A DNA stretch of 64,000 bases, taken from contig CAXYDR010000003.1 of the NCBI GenBank assembly GCA_964276095.1, positions 248,001 through 312,000 on the forward strand, given 5' to 3'. The notes beneath the pieces are model-generated. The model had not been told where the DNA came from. It did no database searches and saw only the letters and a program-made list of their open reading frames with translations. The position numbers and the translations under genes are program-made. Position 1 is the stretch's first letter. Each line of letters begins with the position of its first letter. Shown piece after piece: positions 23,801 through 31,789 of the stretch. This stretch comes from GCA-2733415 sp964276095. GTDB taxonomy: Bacteria > Bacteroidota > Bacteroidia > Flavobacteriales > Flavobacteriaceae.

Positions 23801-25550
23801 GACAGTAAATATAAATTTAGGAGGTATGATTTTTCATATTGATGAAAATGCATATCTGAAGCTGCAAAATTATTTAAATGCAGTTAGACGTTCTTTTGCA
23901 GGTGCTTCTGGAGAAGATGAAATAGTTTCTGATATAGAAAGTAGAATTGCAGAGTTATTTTCTCAAAAACTACAACATGACAAACAAGTTGTAAGTAACA
24001 AGGAAATAGACGAAGTAATTGAAGTTATGGGACAACCAGAAGATTATATGGTTGACGAAGATATATTTGAGGAAGAACCTAGATCACATAAAAGCAGTTC
24101 TTCTACTATAAAGAAATTATATAGAGATGTTGACAGTAAATACATTGGAGGTGTTTCTGCAGGTTTAGGACACTACTTAGGTATAAATCCAATTTGGGTT
24201 AGGTTAATTTTTATTTTAACATTATCATTTGGTAGTTTATTAGTGTATATCATTTTATGGATATTATTACCTGAAGCTCACACCACTGCTGAAAAAATAG
24301 CTATGACTGGGGATCCTGTTAATATTTCCAACATTGAAAAAAAAATTAAAGAAGGATTTGATTCAGCTTCAGATACTGTAAAAAATGTAGATTATCAAAA
24401 GTATGGTAACAAAGCACAAAGCGGAATATCTTCTTTTTTTGACGCTATAGGAACAATATTCATGACGCTATTTAAAGTGTTTGGAAAGTTTATTGGAGTA
24501 ATTTTATTACTTGTCGGAACAGCTACAGTAATAGGTTCCTTAATAGGAATGTTTACTATGTCTTCTTTTGATCTTTTTAATTTAGATATTACAAATCAAT
24601 TAGATTTATATGATTACGCTCCAGTTTGGCCAGTATGGATAGTTTCAGTTCTTGGTTTTTTTGCAGTAGCAATTCCATTCTTTTTCGTTGCTTATTTGGG
24701 ATTGAAGATATTAGTATCAAACCTAAAATCAATTGGAAGTATCGCTAAGTTTAGCTTATTAGGAGTTTGGTTATTATCTGTAATTACTTTATCTGTATTT
24801 GGTTTAAAAACTGCAGTAAAACAAAAAGAAAGCGATCATGTATTTGTCAAAGAAGAACTTGCAGTAACTGCTCAAGATACTCTTAGAATAACAATGAATA
24901 CTAATGAATTATATTCATCAAGTTTAAGAAGAAGTGATAATGAAAAGTTTGTGTATGACGAAAATAACATACAACATATATTTTCTCAAGATGTCCGTTT
25001 AATAGTTAAATCTACAAAAGATTCTATTGGAAGTATCAGAATTAGAAAAGAAGCTAACGGTCATTCTCATGATGCTGCAAGAACTAGAGCTAAAGACATT
25101 GATTATCAATATACTTTAGAAAACAATAACTTATTATTAAATAATTATTTTTTAGCAAGTGCTGATCAAAAATACAACAGTCAGGAAGTAGAAGTTACTT
25201 TATACATACCAGAAGGAACTGTTATTTATGCTGATGACAACACGTATTACTACCACAGAAATGACGACAGATATGGTGATATTCTTGAAAACGAAAATGA
25301 AGAACATTATTTGAGAGTTTTAGAAAAATCAACAGAATGTTTAGACTGCCCTGAAAGTTATGATGAAGACAAACATGGAAATGTAATCATCAATGAAAAC
25401 GGTATTAACATCACTATCAATGAGGACGGAGAAAAAGGAAAAGTGATTATTGGTGAAAACGGAATTGACATTGACGTGAACGAAACTGGTGGGGACAGTT
25501 TTGAAATGAAAATAGATGAAAACGGTATAAAAATTAAAAGCAACGAATAA
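23793..25550 (+). CDS. PspC domain-containing envelope stress protein
   Basis: The 585-residue product has a soluble N-terminal region (1-100), a PspC domain (about 108-165: KKLYRDVDSKYIGGVSAGLGHYLGI, then a transmembrane helix), further transmembrane segments around 210-255, 275-305 and 315-340, and a large C-terminal region beginning near 345. The C-terminus ends with repeats of [IE]-N-E-N-G-I-x-I type (ENGINI, ENGIDI, ENGIKI) over about the last 60 residues. PspC in other bacteria senses damage to the inner membrane and binds PspA/PspF. Genes for those partners are absent here, and a PadR regulator takes the position. Confidence 0.9.
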   Translation: MNKTVNINLGGMIFHIDENAYLKLQNYLNAVRRSFAGASGEDEIVSDIESRIAELFSQKLQHDKQVVSNKEIDEVIEVMGQPEDYMVDEDIFEEEPRSHKSSSSTIKKLYRDVDSKYIGGVSAGLGHYLGINPIWVRLIFILTLSFGSLLVYIILWILLPEAHTTAEKIAMTGDPVNISNIEKKIKEGFDSASDTVKNVDYQKYGNKAQSGISSFFDAIGTIFMTLFKVFGKFIGVILLLVGTATVIGSLIGMFTMSSFDLFNLDITNQLDLYDYAPVWPVWIVSVLGFFAVAIPFFFVAYLGLKILVSNLKSIGSIAKFSLLGVWLLSVITLSVFGLKTAVKQKESDHVFVKEELAVTAQDTLRITMNTNELYSSSLRRSDNEKFVYDENNIQHIFSQDVRLIVKSTKDSIGSIRIRKEANGHSHDAARTRAKDIDYQYTLENNNLLLNNYFLASADQKYNSQEVEVTLYIPEGTVIYADDNTYYYHRNDDRYGDILENENEEHYLRVLEKSTECLDCPESYDEDKHGNVIINENGINITINEDGEKGKVIIGENGIDIDVNETGGDSFEMKIDENGIKIKSNE

Positions 25551-25582
25551 CTCGTTGCTTAACTAACCATAAATAAATCAAA

Positions 25583-26308
25583 ATGGCAACAATCGCAAAG
25601 TATTTAGTAGTATTGCTTATTAGCATGTTATGCTTAAGCTGTAGTTTTGACCTTAACGTTTCCGGAGTAAAAGGGAATGGAAACGTAGTAACTGAAAGCA
25701 GGTTATCTGATGTAAGTTTTTCTAAAATTAAAGCCTCTGAAGGCTTAGATGTCTATTTAACTAAAAGCACTTCAACTGCTGTAAAAGTTCAAGCTGATGA
25801 AAATATACAAGAACTAATTGAAACAGAAATTAAGAACGGGGTTTTGCATATTCACACCAAAGAATCTGTAGGAAAAGCAAGTGCTAAAAAAGTGTTAGTG
25901 AACTTTACTAACTTAAATGAAATTATTAGCTCTAGTGGGGCTGAAATTCATACTACTAATTTTATTCTTTCAGATAACATTGTTGTAAAAGCAAGTAGCG
26001 GAAGTCATCAAAAACTAGCAATTAAAGCTTCTACCATCGATTGTAAAACTTCAAGTGGTGCAAACATTGAATTAAATGGGAAAACTGATAACATAGCTGC
26101 AAACGCGTCTAGCGGGAGCGTTATTGATGCACGTGATTTAATAGCAGACAATTGTACAACTAAATCTTCTAGCGGGGCAAATATAGATGTGAATTGTAAG
26201 TCAGTAATTGATGCAAAAGCTTCAAGTGGATCAAATACCTCTTATGCCGGAAACCCAACATCGGTTTCAAAGTCAAAGAGTTCCGCAGCAAGTATTTCAA
26301 AACATTAA
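25583..26308 (+). CDS. DUF2807 (head GIN domain) lipoprotein
   Basis: The 241-residue product has a lipobox CLSC at about residue 20, then the DUF2807 auto-transporter-adhesin-head-like fold: repeated short strands with many S-S-G-[AS] turns (SSSGAEIH, TSSGANIE, SSSGANID, ASSGSNTS) typical of a right-handed beta-helix. It lies 32 bases after the PspC gene in the same direction, before a terminator. Members are often paired with PspC/PadR genes in Bacteroidota; the biochemical role is not known. Confidence 0.87.
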   Translation: MATIAKYLVVLLISMLCLSCSFDLNVSGVKGNGNVVTESRLSDVSFSKIKASEGLDVYLTKSTSTAVKVQADENIQELIETEIKNGVLHIHTKESVGKASAKKVLVNFTNLNEIISSSGAEIHTTNFILSDNIVVKASSGSHQKLAIKASTIDCKTSSGANIELNGKTDNIAANASSGSVIDARDLIADNCTTKSSSGANIDVNCKSVIDAKASSGSNTSYAGNPTSVSKSKSSAASISKH

Positions 26309-26326
26309 ACAAAACTATAATAAAAT

Positions 26327-26353
26327 TAAGCCGCTTTTTTAGCGGCTTTTTTT
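26327..26353 (+). terminator. Terminator of the DUF4870-padR-pspC-DUF2807 operon
   Basis: Stem AAGCCGCT / AGCGGCTT with T-rich loop and seven T. Confidence 0.85.
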
Positions 26354-26418
26354 GTGTTTTTAATTTTCATTGCCACATAAAAACATATTTATTTTTATAT
26401 TGTCAACTTAAAGCATTC

Positions 26419-26447
26419 TTGATAATATAAAGTTGGCAACATTTTTG
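26419..26447 (+). promoter_or_regulatory. Promoter of second DUF2807 gene
   Basis: TTG at 26419-26421, 18 bases, CATTTTTG at 26440-26447 (seven of eight). Predicted start near 26454, 32 bases before the ATG. Confidence 0.4.
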
Positions 26448-26485
26448 CCTTATCTATAATGAAGAACAATTAATAAACACTAACA

Positions 26486-27313
26486 ATGAAATTTAAAATT
26501 TTAGTTTTAACATTAATAATAGGAGCATTTAGTTTTGCCCAAAAAAAAGAAAAAATTAAAGGGAATAAATTCGTTAAAACAAAGCAACATCAAATTGCTG
26601 ATTTTAACGAGCTAAACTTAAGTGGGAATTTTGAGGTATTCCTTTTAAAAGGAAGTACACCGCAAATAGAAATTGAAACTGATGAAAACTTACATGAAGT
26701 AATTCAGTTTTTAATTTCTGATAATGGAGTCCTTAGCCTTAAAACTACGCATCAGATTACGTCTAAAAAGAAATTAAACATCCGAATAACAGTTACTAAT
26801 AGTTTCAATTCAATTATAATTTCTGATAAAGCAATTGTTAATTCATTAATCGATTTGGATTTCGACAAAATGACCATTACTGCTAAAGACAATTCTAAAA
26901 TTTACTTAACTCTAAAAACAAATGAGTTTAAGTTTACTGCAGAAAAACATTCAGAAACTGAATTAAACCTAACTACTATAAAAGGGGAAATTCAATTAAG
27001 TGAATCAACAGATTTAGAAGCATTAATTAATGCAGAAGAGCTTAAAATTGATTTATATCAAAAAGCAAACGCGAAGATAGAAGGTGAAGTAACTAACTTA
27101 AATTTAAGAGTTGATAATGCCGCTAATTACAAAGGGCAAAAGCTTTCAATAACTAATGCTACGGTTATTACTGAAGGTAGTGCCGATTGTGACATTGAAG
27201 TTAAAGAAACTTTAGTCCTTGAAGCTTCTGGTTCCTCTAAAATAAACATTTACAATACCCCAAAAATAGATTTGAAAAAATTTGAAGACTCTGCTTCCAT
27301 TTTTAAAAAATAA
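26486..27313 (+). CDS. Exported DUF2807 (head GIN domain) protein
   Basis: The 275-residue product has a signal peptide (MKFKILVLTLIIGAFSFA/QK) and a DUF2807 region: NGxFEVFLLKGSTPQIEIETDENLHEV followed by beta-helix-like repeats through residue 260. Unlike its neighbour it lacks a lipobox and has few S-S-G turns, so the two are diverged paralogues rather than a recent duplication. It has its own promoter and terminator. Probably periplasmic; function unknown. Confidence 0.83.
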   Translation: MKFKILVLTLIIGAFSFAQKKEKIKGNKFVKTKQHQIADFNELNLSGNFEVFLLKGSTPQIEIETDENLHEVIQFLISDNGVLSLKTTHQITSKKKLNIRITVTNSFNSIIISDKAIVNSLIDLDFDKMTITAKDNSKIYLTLKTNEFKFTAEKHSETELNLTTIKGEIQLSESTDLEALINAEELKIDLYQKANAKIEGEVTNLNLRVDNAANYKGQKLSITNATVITEGSADCDIEVKETLVLEASGSSKINIYNTPKIDLKKFEDSASIFKK

Positions 27314-27330
27314 TAAAACTTATACCAACA

Positions 27331-27364
27331 AAAAAAGCCAAACGAATTCGTTTGGCTTTTTTTT
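27331..27364. terminator. Bidirectional terminator
   Basis: Perfect stem AAGCCAAACGAA / TTCGTTTGGCTT flanked by A and T runs between the DUF2807 gene and convergent trxB. Confidence 0.9.
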
Positions 27365-27392
27365 ATTATCTTTTTTTATTATCTTTTTTTAA

Positions 27393-28340
27393 CTATCCAT
27401 TTTTAGCTGCCAAATAACGCTCAGCATCTAATGCAGCCATACACCCAGTACCAGCAGCAGTTATTGCTTGTCTATACACATGATCAGCAGCATCTCCAGA
27501 AACAAATACTCCAGGAACATTTGTTCTTGTACTTCCTTTTTCATTTACTATATACCCAGTTTCATCTAAAGTAAGATAGTCTTTAAAAATATCAGTATTG
27601 GGCTTGTGTCCAATTGCTACAAAGAATCCTGTAGCTGAAATATCATGCTCTGCTCCAGTATCTCTATTTTTCACTTTTGCCCCAGTAACACCATAATCAC
27701 TACCTAAAACCTCTACCGTTTCAGTTCTTAATAAGATCTCAATATTTTCAGTATTACCAACTCTTTCTGCCATAATTTTAGAAGCCCTAAAATCATTACG
27801 AACAAGCATCGTTACTTTTTTACATATTTTTGAAAGGTAATGCGCTTCTTCACAAGCAGAATCTCCAGCTCCAACAATAATTACTTCTTGATTTTTATAA
27901 AAGAATCCATCACAAACAGCACAAGCAGAAACTCCTCCACCCATTTTTAAATACTTCTGTTCAGATGGTAATCCTAGATATTTGGCTGCTGCACCAGTAG
28001 ATATAATCACAGTTTCACAGTGAATTTCCTTATCATCATTTATCCATACTTTATGTATATCTCCAGAAAAATCAACTTTAGTAATCCAACCAGATCTTAC
28101 ATCAGTTTCAAAACGTTCTGCTTGATTACGTAATTCAATCATCATCGCAGGACCAGTAACTCCTTCTGGGTAACCTGGAAAATTCTCTACTTCATTAGTC
28201 GTAGTTAATTGTCCTCCTGGCTGAGACCCTTCATACATTACGGGTTTCATATTTGCTCTAGCAGCATAAATTGCAGCAGTATATCCCGCAGGACCAGAAC
28301 CTATAATTAGGCATTTTACTTTTTCTATTGTATCAGACAT
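27393..28340 (-). CDS. trxB: Thioredoxin-disulfide reductase
   Basis: The 315-residue flavoprotein has the FAD-binding GSGPAGYTAA (14-23), the redox CAVC (140-143), the NADPH-binding GAGDSACEEA (about 157-166) and the C-terminal GDAADHVYRQAITAAGTG. It reduces thioredoxin with NADPH in the cytoplasm. Length matches the family. An exact -7 element (reverse TATTTTTG, 28379-28386) lies 39 bases before the ATG, without an obvious -33. Confidence 0.97.
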   Translation of the reverse strand: MSDTIEKVKCLIIGSGPAGYTAAIYAARANMKPVMYEGSQPGGQLTTTNEVENFPGYPEGVTGPAMMIELRNQAERFETDVRSGWITKVDFSGDIHKVWINDDKEIHCETVIISTGAAAKYLGLPSEQKYLKMGGGVSACAVCDGFFYKNQEVIIVGAGDSACEEAHYLSKICKKVTMLVRNDFRASKIMAERVGNTENIEILLRTETVEVLGSDYGVTGAKVKNRDTGAEHDISATGFFVAIGHKPNTDIFKDYLTLDETGYIVNEKGSTRTNVPGVFVSGDAADHVYRQAITAAGTGCMAALDAERYLAAKNG

Positions 28341-28474
28341 ATCTAAATTCTTTAATTATAGTGGGGTTAAATCGATAACAAAAATAAAACTTTAAATGAC
28401 AACTTATTTATAATTGCAAATCAATATTTTTTATGAGACTATAAAGTCGTTTTATAACTAGTCACATTACAAAA

Positions 28475-28510
28475 TAAAAAAGTCTTAACTATCGTATGAT
28501 AATTAAGACT
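28475..28510 (-). terminator. Terminator after tRNA-Pro
   Basis: On the reverse strand AGTCTTAATTATC pairs with GATAGTTAAGACT (one G-U), followed by six T, 15 bases past the tRNA 3' end. Confidence 0.8.
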
Positions 28511-28525
28511 CTTTATTAATTTCAG

Positions 28526-28600
28526 TCGGGGTGGCAGGATTCGAACCTGCGACCTCCTCGTCCCAAACGAGGCGCGATGACCGGGCTACGCTACACCCCG
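28526..28600 (-). tRNA. tRNA-Pro (anticodon TGG)
   Basis: The reverse strand folds as a cloverleaf: acceptor CGGGGTG / CACCCCG, D arm, anticodon stem CCTCG / CGAGG with loop TTTGGGA (anticodon TGG, reads CCN/CCA), T arm GCAGG TTCGAAT CCTGC, discriminator A. The 3' CCA is not encoded. A terminator follows. Confidence 0.95.
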
Positions 28601-28669
28601 AAATTAACGACTGCAAATGTACTACTAATTTATTCATATAACAAACTCTTATTTCTCTTTTTTTTTAGT

Positions 28670-28701
28670 TTTGACTTTACTAAAAATATAGCCTACTTTT
28701 G
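28670..28701 (+). promoter_or_regulatory. Promoter of the udk-divIC-mut operon
   Basis: TTTG at 28670-28673, 20 bases, TACTTTTG at 28694-28701: an exact match to both halves of the Bacteroidota consensus. The start would be near 28707, leaving a leader of about 13 bases before the udk ATG; this also argues against the longer TTG-initiated udk frame. Confidence 0.75.
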
Positions 28702-28719
28702 CAACAAAAAAAACAGCAC

Positions 28720-29328
28720 ATGCTAATCATAGGTATTACAGGCGGAACTGGTAGTGGAAAAACTACAGTAGTAAAGCAAATATTAAATGAAATTTCTGAA
28801 AATGAAATCTCAGTCATCTCTCAAGACTCCTACTATAAAGACACCTCTGAATTATCTTTTGAAGAGCGAACTCAAATTAACTTTGACCATCCTAAATCTA
28901 TTGACTTTGAATTATTAATAGAGCAATTAAAGGAATTAAAAGAAGGAAATACTATCCAACAACCAGTCTATTCTTTTGTTGAACATAATAGAGTAAATGA
29001 AACGATTGCTACAAGTCCAAAAAAAGTAATTATTGTTGAAGGAATATTAATATTCAACAATCCTGCATTAAGAGATTTATTTGATATTAAGATTTATGTT
29101 CACGCAGATTCCGACGAAAGGCTAATAAGAAGAGTAAAACGTGATATCACTGAACGAGGTAGAGATTTAACTGAAGTATTAAATCGCTATCAAGATACCT
29201 TGAAACCAATGCATCAGCAGTTTATTGAAAGCACAAAAGAATACGCAGATATTATCATCCCAAATAACAAATTCAACACTGTAGGAATTAATATTGTAAA
29301 AACCATTATTAACGAAAAATTGTCCTAA
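28720..29328 (+). CDS. udk: Uridine kinase
   Basis: The 202-residue product has the P-loop GGTGSGKT (8-15), DSYYKD, NFDHPKSIDFELL and the lid arginines in RLIRRVKRDITERGRD, all typical of uridine/cytidine kinase, which phosphorylates uridine and cytidine in pyrimidine salvage. The ATG at 28720 was chosen because the promoter -7 element overlaps the upstream TTG of a longer frame. It heads an operon with divIC and the mutase genes; divIC starts 33 bases after the stop. Confidence 0.95.
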   Translation: MLIIGITGGTGSGKTTVVKQILNEISENEISVISQDSYYKDTSELSFEERTQINFDHPKSIDFELLIEQLKELKEGNTIQQPVYSFVEHNRVNETIATSPKKVIIVEGILIFNNPALRDLFDIKIYVHADSDERLIRRVKRDITERGRDLTEVLNRYQDTLKPMHQQFIESTKEYADIIIPNNKFNTVGINIVKTIINEKLS

Positions 29329-29361
29329 AGAAATTGTATTTTTAAGCTTTATTTTAAAAGA

Positions 29362-29697
29362 ATGTTTCTAGAAAAACTAAAAGAACATAAGTATTTCAAA
29401 TACGCACTCAACAGATATATTGCTATTCTTATAGTTTATGTAGTTTGGATATTATTTTTTGATGATAATTCATACTTGTTTCATCAAGAGCTAAACACAG
29501 TTATTAATGAAAAAGAAGCTGAAATTGAGTTATATCAATCAGAAATAGAAAAGGATAAAAAAGACATTCATAAACTTAAGAATGATGACAATCTTGAAAA
29601 CTTTGCTCGTGAAGAATATTACATGAAAAAAGATAACGAAGAGATTTATATTATTGAATACGACAACAAATCTACTAAAGCGAATACTAATGAGTAA
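29362..29697 (+). CDS. DivIC/FtsB-like septum formation initiator
   Basis: The 111-residue product has one transmembrane helix (about 18-36), an extracytoplasmic coiled coil (about 45-80, INEKEAEIELYQSEIEKDKKDI) and the family motif NLENFAREEYYMKKDNEEIYII. DivIC/FtsB links FtsL and FtsQ in the divisome. The stop overlaps the mutA start (ATGAGTAA), so translation is coupled. Confidence 0.9.
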   Translation: MFLEKLKEHKYFKYALNRYIAILIVYVVWILFFDDNSYLFHQELNTVINEKEAEIELYQSEIEKDKKDIHKLKNDDNLENFAREEYYMKKDNEEIYIIEYDNKSTKANTNE

Positions 29698-31039
29698 CTT
29701 CTTATTTAAAGAATTTGAAGAAGTATCTTCAAACGCTTGGAAACAACAAATTCAAGTAGACCTGAAAGGTGCTGACTATAACGATACACTTTTATGGAAA
29801 ACAAACGAAGGCATTACTGTAAAGCCTTTTTATCATAAAGACGCAAAAATTGTTACTCCTGATATTTCAAAAAACAACTGGTCAATCGCGCAATTAATAA
29901 AAGTTTCATCCGAAAGTGAAGGTAACAAAAGTGCCCTTGAAGCTATTGAAAAAGGTGCAGAAACTATTGTGTTTGAAATAAATAATGAGTTAGACATTCA
30001 AGCGTTATTAATAAATATTGATACTAACATCATAGCTATTCAGATTAAATTCAAGTTATTAAGTATCCAGATGTCTGAAGACTTAATAAAACTTAATTTA
30101 CCTAAATGCTATTTGAATATTGATATCATAGGGAACTTAGCGCAAACAGGTAATTGGTATTCTTCATTAAAAGAAGACTTTAAGTTTATCAAAACCCTAG
30201 TCAAAAAATACCCTAAACATCATATTATAAGTGTAGATACTTCCGTATACCAAAATTCTGGAGCTACAATTACTCAGCAGTTAGCATATGCAATAGCTCA
30301 CGCAAATGAATATTTCAACAATTTCAAAGACGCTACACTACCACAAATTCAGTTTATAACCACTACTGGCGGAAATTACTTCTTTGAAATAGCAAAAATA
30401 AGAGCACTAAAATTGTTGTTTAAAACAATTACTGAAGCATACGATGCTAACGAATCTGATTGTACCATCTTAAGTTACCCCTCTTACAGAAATAAAACTA
30501 TATATGATTATAATGTAAACATGTTACGTTCCACAACTGAATGTATGAGCGCTATTTTAGGAGGCTCAAATACCATTTGCAACCTTCCTTATGACCATAT
30601 TTATCATAATTCAAATGAATTCGGAAATCGTATTGCACGAAATCAATTACTAGTTTTAAAACACGAAAGCGCTTTCGCAAACGTAAATAATCCTTCTGAC
30701 GGAACTTATTATATTGAAAGCATTACACAGCAATTAGCCGAAAATGCTTTAGGAATTTTCAAGTTGATCGAAAGCGGAGGTGGATTCTTAGCGCAATTAA
30801 AAGAAGGTACAATTCAACGAAAAATAAAAGAAAGCGCATTAAAAGAACAAGAACAGTTCGATAATGGTTCACTTGTTTTATTAGGAACAAACAAACACCC
30901 TAATGAAAAAGATAAAATGAAACATGAGTTAGAAAAACAACCTTTTCTAATTCGTGAGGCTAGAAAAACATTAATAGCCCCAATAACACCAAGAAGACTT
31001 TCAGAAAAGTCAGACAAAGAAAGATTAGAACAAGAATAA
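29690..31039 (+). CDS. mutA: Methylmalonyl-CoA mutase small (beta) subunit
   Basis: The 449-residue product starts MSNFLFKEFEEVSSNAWKQQ and follows the mutase small-subunit pattern: WYSSLKEDFKFIK, HIISVDTSVYQNSGATITQQLAYA, and DPSDGTYYIE-like NNPSDGTYYIESITQQLAENA. It lacks the C-terminal B12 domain, as expected, and is shorter than the large subunit. With MutB it interconverts methylmalonyl-CoA and succinyl-CoA for propionate metabolism. The ATG overlaps the divIC stop; the frame is open 12 codons upstream inside divIC. Confidence 0.93.
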   Translation: MSNFLFKEFEEVSSNAWKQQIQVDLKGADYNDTLLWKTNEGITVKPFYHKDAKIVTPDISKNNWSIAQLIKVSSESEGNKSALEAIEKGAETIVFEINNELDIQALLINIDTNIIAIQIKFKLLSIQMSEDLIKLNLPKCYLNIDIIGNLAQTGNWYSSLKEDFKFIKTLVKKYPKHHIISVDTSVYQNSGATITQQLAYAIAHANEYFNNFKDATLPQIQFITTTGGNYFFEIAKIRALKLLFKTITEAYDANESDCTILSYPSYRNKTIYDYNVNMLRSTTECMSAILGGSNTICNLPYDHIYHNSNEFGNRIARNQLLVLKHESAFANVNNPSDGTYYIESITQQLAENALGIFKLIESGGGFLAQLKEGTIQRKIKESALKEQEQFDNGSLVLLGTNKHPNEKDKMKHELEKQPFLIREARKTLIAPITPRRLSEKSDKERLEQE

Positions 31040-31065
31040 AGAATAATAAAAACAATAAAATAACA

Positions 31066-31788
31066 ATGAAAAAAATAGTTTTAGCAACCGCAATAAGCTT
31101 ACTAGCATTAAGCTGTAAAAATGAAGCTTCATTAGAATATAAACACACTGACAAACCAGTAACAATTACTTGCGAAGAAACTGACATTAAACTGTTTAGT
31201 GAAGCTTATTATGCTTTTGAAAATGCAATCGTTACTCAAGCAAAAAACTCAAATAGAAAACCTAATTTTAAAATCACTTCTGAATACGCTTTAAGGAATT
31301 TTATCTCTCGTTCTAGAGGAACAATCAAAATTACAGACTATGTCACTGAAGAGAGTTTATTAGTATTCAATGAATTAAAAAAACTTGATATCTGGAATGG
31401 TCCACAGCTAAAAGACAAAGCTACAGTAACAGAGTGTATTGGGAATACTATTTCTAATCCAACAATAAAAAAATCATTTAACACCTTACGTTCTGTAGAG
31501 AGTTTATCTCCTAAATTAATGGTTTCAGCAATGACTGACAACAGAGCTATTAGAGATCAATATAAAGATAAAGCCCTAATGACATACGCAGCATTAGATA
31601 TGTATTACGCTAAATTTTTCAATACTGATTTTTCAAAGGTTACCTTTTTAACTGAACAAGCAAAACCTATAGCTGCTCCAACCTCAAAGACAGCACCAAA
31701 AACACCACAAATAGGTAAAGCACTAGATCTTGATGTAAAAAAGAAAAAAACAGAAGCACACGGTCCAAATGATGGACACAACCATTAA
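31066..31788 (+). CDS. Lipoprotein of unknown function inside the mutase operon
   Basis: The 240-residue product has a lipoprotein signal (MKKIVLATAISLLALSC, cysteine at 17), a soluble, mainly helical domain (about 35-200) with SEYALRNFISRSRGTIKITDYVTEESLLVFNELKK and a low-complexity proline/lysine-rich tail ending HGPNDGHNH. I recognise no family. It lies 26 bases after mutA and one base before mutB, so it must be co-transcribed with the mutase. A histidine-rich end could bind a metal such as cobalt or nickel, which is speculation. Confidence 0.78.
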   Translation: MKKIVLATAISLLALSCKNEASLEYKHTDKPVTITCEETDIKLFSEAYYAFENAIVTQAKNSNRKPNFKITSEYALRNFISRSRGTIKITDYVTEESLLVFNELKKLDIWNGPQLKDKATVTECIGNTISNPTIKKSFNTLRSVESLSPKLMVSAMTDNRAIRDQYKDKALMTYAALDMYYAKFFNTDFSKVTFLTEQAKPIAAPTSKTAPKTPQIGKALDLDVKKKKTEAHGPNDGHNH

Positions 31789-31789
31789 G

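Noticed and set aside
25358..25543. Reverse-strand frame of 61 codons rich in Ile, Ser and Pro
   Set aside because: Antisense shadow of the ENGIxI repeats in the PspC protein.
27361..27390. Tandem TTATTATCTTTTTT copies before trxB
   Set aside because: Two copies of a low-complexity T-rich unit just past a terminator; likely slippage, no sign of function.
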